From a beta proteobacterium AAP99 (GTDB lineage Bacteria > Pseudomonadota > Gammaproteobacteria > Burkholderiales > Burkholderiaceae_C): a stretch of DNA of 64,000 nucleotides. The stretch spans positions 22,252 to 86,251 of the forward strand of contig LJIA01000021.1 of the NCBI GenBank assembly GCA_001295775.1, in the 5' to 3' direction. A model generated the notes under the pieces. That model had not been told where the DNA came from and searched no databases. It was given only the letters and a program-made list of their open reading frames with translations. Position numbers and translations under genes: made by a program. Position 1 is the first letter of the stretch. Every line of letters begins with the position of its first letter. This document shows, piece after piece, positions 39,050-45,956 of the stretch.

Positions 39050-39442
39050 TCAGTCGCGGTCGCGCCCGCGACCCCGGTCATCGTCCCAGCGGCCATGGTC
39101 CTTGCCGTGGCCCTTGCCGCGCTTCTCGTCCACGCGCACGAAGTAGACCGGCACGCCGCAGGCGTTGTAGCGGTGGCAGTGCTTGCCCCACTTCTTGATG
39201 TGGCCCGGAGGTGCGTACACATACATCGGCGCCGGTGCGATTACGCCCACCGGAACCGGGCGGATCAGCACGGGCTGCGCGTACACCACCGGTGGCGGCT
39301 GGCGGTTGCCCAGATCGATGCGGCCGTACACGCCAGGCGTGATCTCGCCGCTGATCGTGATGTTGTAGTTCTGTGCCTGCGCCGGCGCGGCCAGTGCCGC
39401 CGTGGTCAGCGCAAGCAGGCCAAGCATGGAGCGAATGTTCAT
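39050..39442 (-). CDS. Small exported protein with basic C-terminus, function unknown
   Basis: 130 aa from ATG 39442; the frame is open to 39601 but the signal peptide (MNIRSMLGLLALTTAALAAPAQA) starts here. The mature part has a Gln/Pro/Val-rich middle (NRQPPPVVYAQPVLI) and the block GHIKKWGKHCHRYNACGVPVYFVR, which I recall from uncharacterised secreted proteins of Burkholderiales. The end alternates Lys, Arg, Asp, Gly and His. The two cysteines could form a disulphide, and the His/Asp-rich tail could bind metal or acidic polymers. No enzyme fold is recognised. Confidence 0.8.
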   Translation of the reverse strand: MNIRSMLGLLALTTAALAAPAQAQNYNITISGEITPGVYGRIDLGNRQPPPVVYAQPVLIRPVPVGVIAPAPMYVYAPPGHIKKWGKHCHRYNACGVPVYFVRVDEKRGKGHGKDHGRWDDDRGRGRDRD

Positions 39443-39633
39443 GGTGTTCCCCTGATCCAGTTCTGCATCGGGCGGCATGGTGCGCGCGCCCTTGTGCTCG
39501 AACAACGCGAAGCATTCACGCAGCGCTGACTCCGGCGCAGAGCCGAAAAGTAACGGTGCGTTAGCTGTGCCGCATCCGCGCCCGGCACGGCCGCAGCGCA
39601 AACGATCGCAAACGAGTTCCTGGAGATCAGCGC

Positions 39634-39996
39634 TCAGCTGATCGATCGCATGGCGATGATGACCAGCCCCGCCTTGGTCTCTTCCACGCCGTACTCGACG
39701 CGCAGACCTGGCGTGATGCCTTCGACCACCTCGGGCGACTTGATCTTCATGACCATGCCGCCGTCCAGCGTGACGGTGCTGGCCTTGAGGTCGATCGAGA
39801 CGATGATCGCGTCACCACGCAGACCGATGGGGATGCGCATGAACAGCCTGTCGCGCGCAGCAGTGCGTTCATTGGGCTGCGCAGCCGGTGCGGCGGGCGC
39901 CGCTGCGGGCGTAGGTGCGGGGCTTGCTTGGGCAAAGGCGATCTGCGCGGATAGCGCGACCGCAGCCACGGCGAACTGGCGGTTGATGTGCCGCAT
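39634..39996 (-). CDS. Small periplasmic OB-fold-like protein (CusF-type size)
   Basis: 120 aa from ATG 39996. Signal peptide ending about residue 22 (ALSAQIAFAQA), then an Ala/Pro linker. A ~70-residue domain follows with VSIDLKASTVTLDGGMVMKIKSPEVVEGITPGLRVEYGVEE. The pattern of a beta-hairpin carrying a methionine pair, then a turn and KAGLVIIAM, resembles CusF/DUF1344-like small barrels. No clear copper ligand set (His plus two Met) can be assigned. It lies near a second similar gene at 40287-40637, same strand, about 290 bases away. Confidence 0.75.
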   Translation of the reverse strand: MRHINRQFAVAAVALSAQIAFAQASPAPTPAAAPAAPAAQPNERTAARDRLFMRIPIGLRGDAIIVSIDLKASTVTLDGGMVMKIKSPEVVEGITPGLRVEYGVEETKAGLVIIAMRSIS

Positions 39997-40286
39997 GAAG
40001 TCTCCAGCGTCGGACAGAGCGGTGTCCGGATCCTTGCGCTCGAATGGCGCATCAATGCCTTGCACTCTAGATGCTCGGACGACGAAGTATAGCCGTCAGG
40101 GCGTCAGCGCCAGTCAGCGGATCGGCTCACGTGCTTCATCTGCGCTCATCTGCCTGCAACTTCGCTATATCGGTCGATGACGTTTCGTCACTCGTTGCGC
40201 CCGTGCATCGGCTCACCCCCCACGCCGCGCCAGAACTGCACAGCGCAAGGGGGAACTTGGGCGTGACGTTTGAGTGTGGCGGGCGG

Positions 40287-40637
40287 TCAGCCCAGCACCT
40301 TGAGCGCCACGATCACCGGGCCGCTGTCCAGATCCTGCACGCGGAACTCGACGCGCTGGCCGGCCTTCACATCGGTCAGCAGCATCGGGTCGCGCACCTT
40401 CATCGTGCGCCCGCCCATAAAGGTGACGGTGCCGGCCTCGCGGTTGACCTGTTGCACCACACCTTCACCGCCGTCCGGCATGCCGGATTTGGCGGCCGGT
40501 TTGGCGGGCATGCTGCGCGGCATGTCGGCCTGCGCCTGCGGTGGCGACTGCGGCTGGCCGTAGTTGCTCTGAGCCTGCACGCCCCAGGCGGCGGCGGTGA
40601 TGGCCAGAATCAGGCTGATGCGTGTGCTTCGTTGCAT
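40287..40637 (-). CDS. Small periplasmic protein with CusF-like barrel
   Basis: 116 aa from ATG 40637, with AAGGAG upstream. Signal peptide of ~23 residues (ending GVQAQ), a Gln/Pro/Met-rich linker (QADMPRSMPAKPAAKSGMPDGG), then GVVQQVNREAGTVTFMGGRTMKVRDPMLLTDVKAGQRVEFRVQD. The GVV..VD/N..AG.VT...G...V.DP..L..VK.GQ.V.F pattern is that of CusF-type copper-binding proteins, though the canonical His is absent. A periplasmic metal or small-ligand role is possible but unproven. It shares architecture with the neighbouring 39634-39996 protein. Confidence 0.78.
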   Translation of the reverse strand: MQRSTRISLILAITAAAWGVQAQSNYGQPQSPPQAQADMPRSMPAKPAAKSGMPDGGEGVVQQVNREAGTVTFMGGRTMKVRDPMLLTDVKAGQRVEFRVQDLDSGPVIVALKVLG

Positions 40638-40816
40638 CGGACTCTCCTTGGGTTGAGCGTTGAGATACGTACGCGTACCTCTTGCTAGAGAGCCGGTGGC
40701 CGGGATGGTTGCGTTACCGCCGTAACGGACTATTTCCTTACGTCTGAAACCCACATACAGGTCGACCCACGACGGGAATCGTGGGGTGGATTCTCAGCGC
40801 GGCGGTCGCAGTGCGA

Positions 40817-42445
40817 TCAGCTGTCCAGCCGCTTCTGGAACACCAGGCCCGCGTGCTCGCGCAGGGCATGGAACTTGATCTTGGGCCAGTTCTGCTCGAT
40901 GGCGCGCAGTTCGTGCGCGTAGTCCACCAGCAGGGCCACGGCGTCCACGGCATCGTGCGCCAAGCGGTGCTGGTTCGCGTCGATAAAGCGCTTGAGTTCG
41001 CGCTCGCCGCCGTCGGCTTCGTCGCAGGTGATCCAGCGCGCCAGGGTGTAGCGGCTGGGGGTGATGCGTGCCTTTACGCCGTACTCATGTTCCAGACGGT
41101 GCGCCACCACTTCAAACTGCAGCTGGCCCACGGCACCCAGCAGCAGGATGGAACCCGCCATGGGGCGGAACACCTGGATCGCGCCTTCTTCGCCCAGCTG
41201 CGTCAGCCCGGCACGCAGCTGCTTGGTGCGCAGCGGGTCCGCCACTTCCACGCTGCGGAACATTTCCGGCGCAAAGAATGGGAGGCCCGTGAACTGCAGG
41301 CTTTCGCCTTCGGTGAGCGTGTCCCCCAGCTGCAGCACGCCGTGGTTCGGGATGCCGATGATGTCGCCGGCAAAGGCGTCGTCCAGCAGCTCGCGCCGTT
41401 GCGACAGAAAACTCACCACCGTATTGGGCTTCAGTTCCTTGCCGCTGCGCACCACCTTGAGCTTCATGCCACGTTCGAAGTGGCCGCTGGCCACGCGCAC
41501 AAAGGCAATGCGGTCTCGGTGCGCCGGGTCCATGTTGGCCTGGATCTTGAACACCACGCCGCTGAACTTCTTTTCGGTGGGTTCGATCACGCGCTGGATC
41601 GTGCTGCGCTCGCCGGGCGGCGGTGCCAGTTCCACCAGGGCGTCCAGCACCTCGCGCACACCAAAGTTGTTGATGGCGCTGCCAAAGAACATCGGCGTCT
41701 GCTTGCCGGCGAGGAAGGCCTCGCTGTCAAACGCCGGCGTGGCCTCGCTCACCAGTTCCACATCGTTGCGCGCATTGAGCATGTCGTCGCCAAAGCGTTC
41801 ATCGAGCTGCGGGTTGGCCAGCGGGGCGATGATCTCGTCGTCGTCGCGCAGGCGGTCTTCACCCGCCGAGAACACGCGCATCTGGTCAGCGCGCAAGTCC
41901 ATCACGCCGGCGAAGCTCTTGCCCATGCCCACCGGCCAGGTGAAGGGCACCACCGCCATGCCGAGTTCGCGCTCGATCTCATCGAGCAGATCCAGCGGCG
42001 CCTTGACCTCGCGGTCCATCTTGTTGATGAAGGTGAGAATGGGCGTATTGCGCGCGCGGCAGACCTGCAGCAGGCGGCGGGTCTGCGGCTCCACGCCGTT
42101 GGCCGCGTCGATCACCATCAGCGCTGCGTCCACGGCGGTCAGCACGCGGTAGGTGTCTTCAGAGAAGTCCTGGTGGCCCGGGGTATCCAGCAGGTTGATG
42201 ACGCAGTCCCGGTACTCCATCTGCATCACGCTCGATGCCACCGAGATGCCGCGCTGCTTTTCAATCTCCATCCAGTCACTGGTCGCGTGGCGGCTGGCCT
42301 TGCGTGCCTTCACGCTGCCAGCGATCTGAATGGCGCCTGCGAACAGCAGCAGCTTTTCGGTAAGCGTGGTCTTGCCCGCGTCGGGGTGGGAGATGATCGC
42401 GAACGTGCGGCGACGCTGGACTTCTTTCTGGATCTGTTCGGACAT
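40817..42445 (-). CDS. prfC: Peptide chain release factor 3
   Basis: 542 aa from ATG 42445; the frame continues upstream to 42589 but MSEQIQKEVQRRRTFAIISHPDAGKTT is the family start. GTPase motifs: P-loop SHPDAGKTT at about 19-27, DTPGHQDFSEDTYR (G3) and NKMDRE (G4). RF3 recycles RF1/RF2 from terminating ribosomes. It distinguishes itself from elongation factor G by length and by WPVGMGKSFAGVMDL. The gene stands alone with no partner release factor nearby. Confidence 0.97.
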   Translation of the reverse strand: MSEQIQKEVQRRRTFAIISHPDAGKTTLTEKLLLFAGAIQIAGSVKARKASRHATSDWMEIEKQRGISVASSVMQMEYRDCVINLLDTPGHQDFSEDTYRVLTAVDAALMVIDAANGVEPQTRRLLQVCRARNTPILTFINKMDREVKAPLDLLDEIERELGMAVVPFTWPVGMGKSFAGVMDLRADQMRVFSAGEDRLRDDDEIIAPLANPQLDERFGDDMLNARNDVELVSEATPAFDSEAFLAGKQTPMFFGSAINNFGVREVLDALVELAPPPGERSTIQRVIEPTEKKFSGVVFKIQANMDPAHRDRIAFVRVASGHFERGMKLKVVRSGKELKPNTVVSFLSQRRELLDDAFAGDIIGIPNHGVLQLGDTLTEGESLQFTGLPFFAPEMFRSVEVADPLRTKQLRAGLTQLGEEGAIQVFRPMAGSILLLGAVGQLQFEVVAHRLEHEYGVKARITPSRYTLARWITCDEADGGERELKRFIDANQHRLAHDAVDAVALLVDYAHELRAIEQNWPKIKFHALREHAGLVFQKRLDS

Positions 42446-42603
42446 GGCTGCGTGTTCGTTGGACGTCTGGGCAGGGCTGCAAAGCCGGTTGCGGCGGCTG
42501 GCGCGCAGGTGATGCGCGCCGCAAAACCCGCTATTTTCGCCCATGCCGCAACCGGGCGCATTCGACGTGCCGGTCGAGCCGCTTTTCATGTCTGGAGGGA
42601 GCC

Positions 42604-43134
42604 ATGAAGGTCATCAAGTGGATATTGATCGTGATCGTCGGCCTGGCCGCGATTCTGGTGGGCGGGGGGTATTTGCTCTCGCCCAAGTTCACCGTCACAC
42701 GCAGCACCAGCATCCAGGCCCCGCCCGAGGCGGTCTATGCCCTGGTGGCGGCGCCCAAGGAATGGAAGCGCTGGAGCGTCTGGACGGCGCGCGACCCCGC
42801 CATGGCCATTGAATACAGCGGCCCGGAGAGCGGCGCCGGCGCCAAGTGGAGCTGGAAGTCCAAGAGCCAGGGCGACGGCACCATGAGTTTCACCGCGGCC
42901 GAGGCCAACAAGCGCGTGGCCTACGATCTCTACTTTCCCGACTTCGGCACGACGAGCACGGGCGAGCTGCGCTTCGAGCCCGACGGTGCCGGCACCAAGG
43001 TGACCTGGGTCATGAACGGCGACATGGGCAACAACCCGCTGTTCCGCTGGATCGGCCTGAATGCCGACAGCATGGTGGGCAAGGACTTCGAAGGCGGCCT
43101 GGCCGGCCTGAAGAAGGTGGCGGAGACGAAGTAG
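42604..43134 (+). CDS. SRPBCC (START-like) family protein with N-terminal membrane anchor
   Basis: 176 aa. One N-terminal helix (about residues 4-26, IKWILIVIVGLAAILVGGGYLL) anchors a polyketide-cyclase/SRPBCC domain: FTVTRSTSIQAPPEAVYALVAAPKEWKRWSVWTA, GAKWSWKSKSQGDGTM, and the C-terminal helix GKDFEGGLAGLKKVAE. Such proteins bind hydrophobic ligands in a helix-grip cavity. The exact ligand is unknown. GGGAG lies seven bases before the ATG. It is divergent from prfC and ends at a strong terminator. Confidence 0.88.
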   Translation: MKVIKWILIVIVGLAAILVGGGYLLSPKFTVTRSTSIQAPPEAVYALVAAPKEWKRWSVWTARDPAMAIEYSGPESGAGAKWSWKSKSQGDGTMSFTAAEANKRVAYDLYFPDFGTTSTGELRFEPDGAGTKVTWVMNGDMGNNPLFRWIGLNADSMVGKDFEGGLAGLKKVAETK

Positions 43135-43159
43135 CGCCTGTTTGAATCGCACCAAAACT

Positions 43160-43187
43160 AAAGCGCGACCCGAGGGCCGCGCTTTTG
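43160..43187. terminator. Terminator between the convergent SRPBCC and Mpo1-like genes
   Basis: AAAGCGCG (43160-43167) pairs with CGCGCTTT (43178-43185), continuing TTTTGTTG on the plus strand. It also has a short A/T-rich side for the minus strand. Confidence 0.85.
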
Positions 43188-43207
43188 TTGTTGCCAGGAG
43201 CCGCGAA

Positions 43208-43732
43208 TCAAGCGGTCTGCGTCATGTCCCGGACCTTGATCGGCCCCGCCTGGCGCTCGATCTCGGCCTTGATGTCCGGGCGCCAGCCGATGGCCAGCAG
43301 ACCCTCCGCGAGCAGGAACAGCGGCCCTTGCAGCAGGCCGATCAGGTCGTCCACAAAGGCCGGCTTCTTGCCTTCGTAGTAGTGGCCGATGAACTGCAGG
43401 ATCCAGCCGAACACGAAGACGCCCAGCCCCACGCTCAGCCAGGTCAGCGTGCTGGCCTGTGCAAGCGCCGCACCCGCCCACAGGCAGGCCACGATGAACG
43501 CCGCCAGCACCGCGGCCAGGCCCAGATGCAGGCGCAGGTAGAAGGCAATCACACCCAGGCTCACAAACAGCGCCGGGCTCATCGTGATGCCCTGCACTAC
43601 AAAGGCCGGACGCGAAAGCAGTACCGTCACGGCAAACACGATCAGCGGAATCCCGACCACATGCGTGGCAATGTTGCGCGGATCGCGGTGATAGCGGGCG
43701 TAGGACACCAGGTGTTCGGTGAGATTGCGCAT
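43208..43732 (-). CDS. Mpo1-like (DUF962) membrane protein
   Basis: 174 aa with four predicted membrane helices. N-terminal YHRDPRNIATHVVGIPLIVFA and C-terminal QFIGHYYEGKKPAFVDDLIGLLQGPLF carry the HxxGIP and GHxxxEGxxPA histidine motifs of the Mpo1/YGL010w family. In yeast Mpo1 is an iron-dependent dioxygenase acting on 2-hydroxy fatty acids. The bacterial function is presumed similar but not shown. It is divergent from a Crp-family regulator (254 bases between the starts), which could control it. Confidence 0.88.
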   Translation of the reverse strand: MRNLTEHLVSYARYHRDPRNIATHVVGIPLIVFAVTVLLSRPAFVVQGITMSPALFVSLGVIAFYLRLHLGLAAVLAAFIVACLWAGAALAQASTLTWLSVGLGVFVFGWILQFIGHYYEGKKPAFVDDLIGLLQGPLFLLAEGLLAIGWRPDIKAEIERQAGPIKVRDMTQTA

Positions 43733-43986
43733 GATGAGTCTCCTGTCTGCATGTCATGTGTCCGGCGGGCGCGTGTACCTTCTTGGGGGCTGCTGCCGGC
43801 AACGCTGCGCATCATGCCAAGCCAGTGCCGGCCGCGTCTGTCGGCTAGCCGACATGCCCAAGCGGTCTGTGCCGGCCATGCACCCCTTGGCGTACAGGCC
43901 GCTGGCGCGATCAAATCCGGGCGTGCGCGGCGGCTGCATGCGCCGCCTTGCACGCTTCACACACCTCACAGCTTGATTAAGAGTCC

Positions 43987-44694
43987 ATGCCCACCGCCCG
44001 TTGGGACACTCTGAGCGACGCCGAACGCAGCGCCATGCAGCACAGCCGCTGGCTGGCCGCCGCCGCGCCCCAGCTGCGCGAGCGCCTGCCTGCGCTGGGG
44101 CAGGTGCGCGTGCTGGCCCATGGCGAGGCCCTGCACCGCCGCGGCGACGCCTCCGATGCCCTGTGGTGCGTGCTGGGCGGCGCCATCCGCATCACCAGCG
44201 TGAATGAGGCCGGGCGCGAGGCCGTGCTCAGCTTCATCGAGCCCTTCAACTGGTTTGGCGAGATTGGCCTCATTGACGGCGGCCCGCGTACTCACGACGG
44301 CCTGGCCGAAGGCGCCACCCGCGTCTTCGTCGCCCCCGCCGCAGCGCTGCACGCCCTGCTGAATGAACAGCCCCAGCTCTGGCGGGATGTGGCCCTGCTC
44401 GTCTGCGCCAAGCTGCGCCTGAGTTTTGCCGCGATCGAGGAAATGTCCCTCCTGCCCGCCGGCCCGCGCCTGGCGCGCCGGCTGGAGATGCTTGCGCAGG
44501 GCACAGTGGGTGGCGCCGACGCCGCCCCGCGCACCGTGCTCCACATCCACCAAGACCAGCTCGCCGCCATGCTGGCACTCAGCCGCCAGACCGTGAACCA
44601 GGAACTCAAGCGCCTGCAAGCCGCGGGCGTAGTGGATCTGGCGCCCGGCGAAGTGCGGCTTCTCAAGCCCGAGGCGCTGGCGGAGTGGCGGTAG
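43987..44694 (+). CDS. Crp/Fnr-family transcriptional regulator
   Basis: 235 aa. An N-terminal cyclic-nucleotide-binding-like domain (about 35-135: LHRRGDASDALWCVLGGAIRI, FNWFGEIGLIDGG) is followed by a dimer helix. The winged helix-turn-helix is HIHQDQLAAMLALSRQTVNQELKRLQAAGVV (about 182-212). FNR-type cysteines are absent, so it is not an oxygen sensor of that kind. Effector unknown. The Mpo1-like gene upstream on the opposite strand is the natural candidate target. Confidence 0.9.
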   Translation: MPTARWDTLSDAERSAMQHSRWLAAAAPQLRERLPALGQVRVLAHGEALHRRGDASDALWCVLGGAIRITSVNEAGREAVLSFIEPFNWFGEIGLIDGGPRTHDGLAEGATRVFVAPAAALHALLNEQPQLWRDVALLVCAKLRLSFAAIEEMSLLPAGPRLARRLEMLAQGTVGGADAAPRTVLHIHQDQLAAMLALSRQTVNQELKRLQAAGVVDLAPGEVRLLKPEALAEWR

Positions 44695-44731
44695 GGACCG
44701 ATTTCGCTCGCACCCAGCCCGGACTGTCAAG

Positions 44732-44801
44732 GCAAGAACGGCTTCTGGTGCAGGTCTTCAGGCCAGAATGGCTGGAAAGCCGCGCCAGACAAGCGGAAAG
44801 G
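44732..44801 (-). repeat. Dispersed hairpin repeat, copy 1
   Basis: Read on the minus strand, this 70-base stretch matches copies at 45411, 48749 and 59031. The shared core reads CGCTTGTCTGGCGCGGCTTT, then CCAGCCATT and CTGAAGA. It lies between the Crp-family gene and the GNAT gene, and is inverted relative to copy 2 on the other side of the GNAT gene. The rest of the 233-base gap holds no gene. Confidence 0.8.
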
Positions 44802-44927
44802 TCTGGGGGCTGCGTACTCGTTGTCTCACTACTTCCGCAACGCATGAACGGTCAGACGCTCGGCCCCCCCCTGAGATACAACGAGCGCACAATCGCTAAC
44901 CCTGTCACGCGTGCGAGTTCGTCCGCC

Positions 44928-45395
44928 ATGAACGTCACCCTGCGAGAAATCACCAGCGACACGGTGCACGCCGTGATCAAGCTGTCGGTCGCGCCCGACC
45001 AACAGGGGTTCGTGGCCTCCAACGCCGTGTCGCTGGCGGAGGCGCTGTTCTCCGATGAAGCCTGGTACCGGGCGATCTATGCGGACGATGAACTCGTCGG
45101 GTTCGTGATGCTGTCGGACGAGTCGCTCAAGAACGAGCCGCCGGCGGAACCCAACATCGGTCTGTGGCGGCTCATGATCGATCAGCGCCACCAGAAGCGC
45201 GGCATCGGCCGCGAGGCCATGCGCCTCGTGCTGGACTACGTCCGCAGCCGGCCGGGCATCCACTATTTCTATACCTCCTACGTGCCCGAACCGGGCGGTC
45301 CGGGTCCGTTCTACCTTGGCCTGGGCTTCGAGCCGAACGGCGAGGTGGAGGACGGCGAGGTGATCGTGCTGTATCCGCTGCACGCGTCGTCTTGA
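44928..45395 (+). CDS. GNAT-family N-acetyltransferase
   Basis: 155 aa from ATG 44928; the frame extends to 44685 but that part is the dispersed repeat. GNAT fold signs: N-terminal VTLREITSDT, the acetyl-CoA binding loop QKRGIGREAMRLVL (R/Q-x-x-G-x-G/A), and the C-terminal FYLGLGFEPNGEVEDGE. It transfers an acetyl group to an unknown amine. The family resembles spermidine/streptothricin-type acetyltransferases. It is flanked by inverted copies of the dispersed repeat. Confidence 0.88.
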   Translation: MNVTLREITSDTVHAVIKLSVAPDQQGFVASNAVSLAEALFSDEAWYRAIYADDELVGFVMLSDESLKNEPPAEPNIGLWRLMIDQRHQKRGIGREAMRLVLDYVRSRPGIHYFYTSYVPEPGGPGPFYLGLGFEPNGEVEDGEVIVLYPLHASS

Positions 45396-45410
45396 ACACT
45401 GGCGGCGGGC

Positions 45411-45480
45411 TTTCCGCTTGTCCGGTGCGGGTTTCCAGCCACTTTGCTCTGAAGAGCGGCTTCCAGAGCCAATCTCACTT
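45411..45480 (+). repeat. Dispersed hairpin repeat, copy 2
   Basis: Begins TTTCCGCTTGTCC, continues TTTCCAGCCACTTTGCTCTG and ends GAGCCAATCTCACTT. The last part is shared with copy 4 (GAGCCAATCT). It starts 16 bases after the GNAT stop codon and ends 16 bases before the duplicated fasciclin segment. Confidence 0.8.
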
Positions 45481-45495
45481 TCAGTGCCTGCAGAA

Positions 45496-45767
45496 AGCAA
45501 AAGCCCGCCAACACGACGCTGGCGGGCTTTGAGCTTGCTTGCGCGAGCGCCGCGAAGCGCTCGCTCAGTTCACAGCAGCGTGACGCTCAAGGCGCGGGCA
45601 GGATCACGCGGGGGCTGATGACGTGGATCACGCCGTTGCTGGCGCGCACGTCGGTGAGCACGATGTCGCTGGTGCGGTTGCGGGCATCGGTGATCGTCAG
45701 GGTGCTGCCGTTGGCGGCTACGCGGAAGGTCTGGCCCTGGAGGGTGGTGATCGGCGTGTTCAGCGGC
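45496..45767. repeat. 272-base direct repeat, left copy (fasciclin 3' end plus terminator)
   Basis: About 95% identical to 49002-49272: one single-base indel and roughly 13 substitutions by eye. It covers the terminator hairpin, a second hairpin (GAGCGC/GCGCTC) and the last 60 codons of a fasciclin gene. Homology stops abruptly at 45767. Confidence 0.93.
45500..45530. terminator. Terminator hairpin in the left direct repeat
   Basis: AAAGCCCGCCA and TGGCGGGCTTT pair perfectly around a 9-base loop. It is the duplicate of the hairpin at 49005-49035 and now lies behind the GNAT gene. Confidence 0.8.
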
Positions 45768-45768
45768 T
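45587..45768 (-). pseudogene. Truncated fasciclin gene remnant (3' end only)
   Basis: Sixty codons in the fasciclin frame, ending with the same stop position as the intact gene at 49092. The encoded end (LNTPITTLQGQTFRV to VISPRVILPAP) is identical in protein sequence to the C-terminus of the intact protein. All five nucleotide differences inside the coding part are silent. No start codon, promoter or upstream FAS1 sequence is left; beyond 45768 the sequence is unrelated. The silent-only pattern suggests it was part of a working gene until recently. Confidence 0.9.
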
Positions 45769-45956
45769 ACCGCGCGCCTTCGCAGCGTATCGCTCGCGCA
45801 ACGAGCCGCGTCTTTCGGTATCCATTGAGTCGGGGCGGCGTGTGCCGACGTTCGGCGTGGCACGAACGCGGTGAACTGCTGCTGTAGAGCTTACATACAG
45901 TGCAGCTTCAGCAGCCGGCCGCACGGATGCCAGTTGCGCGTGATTGAGGTTTGGCA

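Noticed and set aside
40758..40800. Hairpin CCACGA...TCGTGG downstream of prfC as a terminator
   Set aside because: No T run on the prfC strand; can only be called a hairpin.
40781..42607. A 608-codon plus-strand frame opposite prfC
   Set aside because: Exact mirror of the RF3 gene, which has GTPase motifs and correct length.
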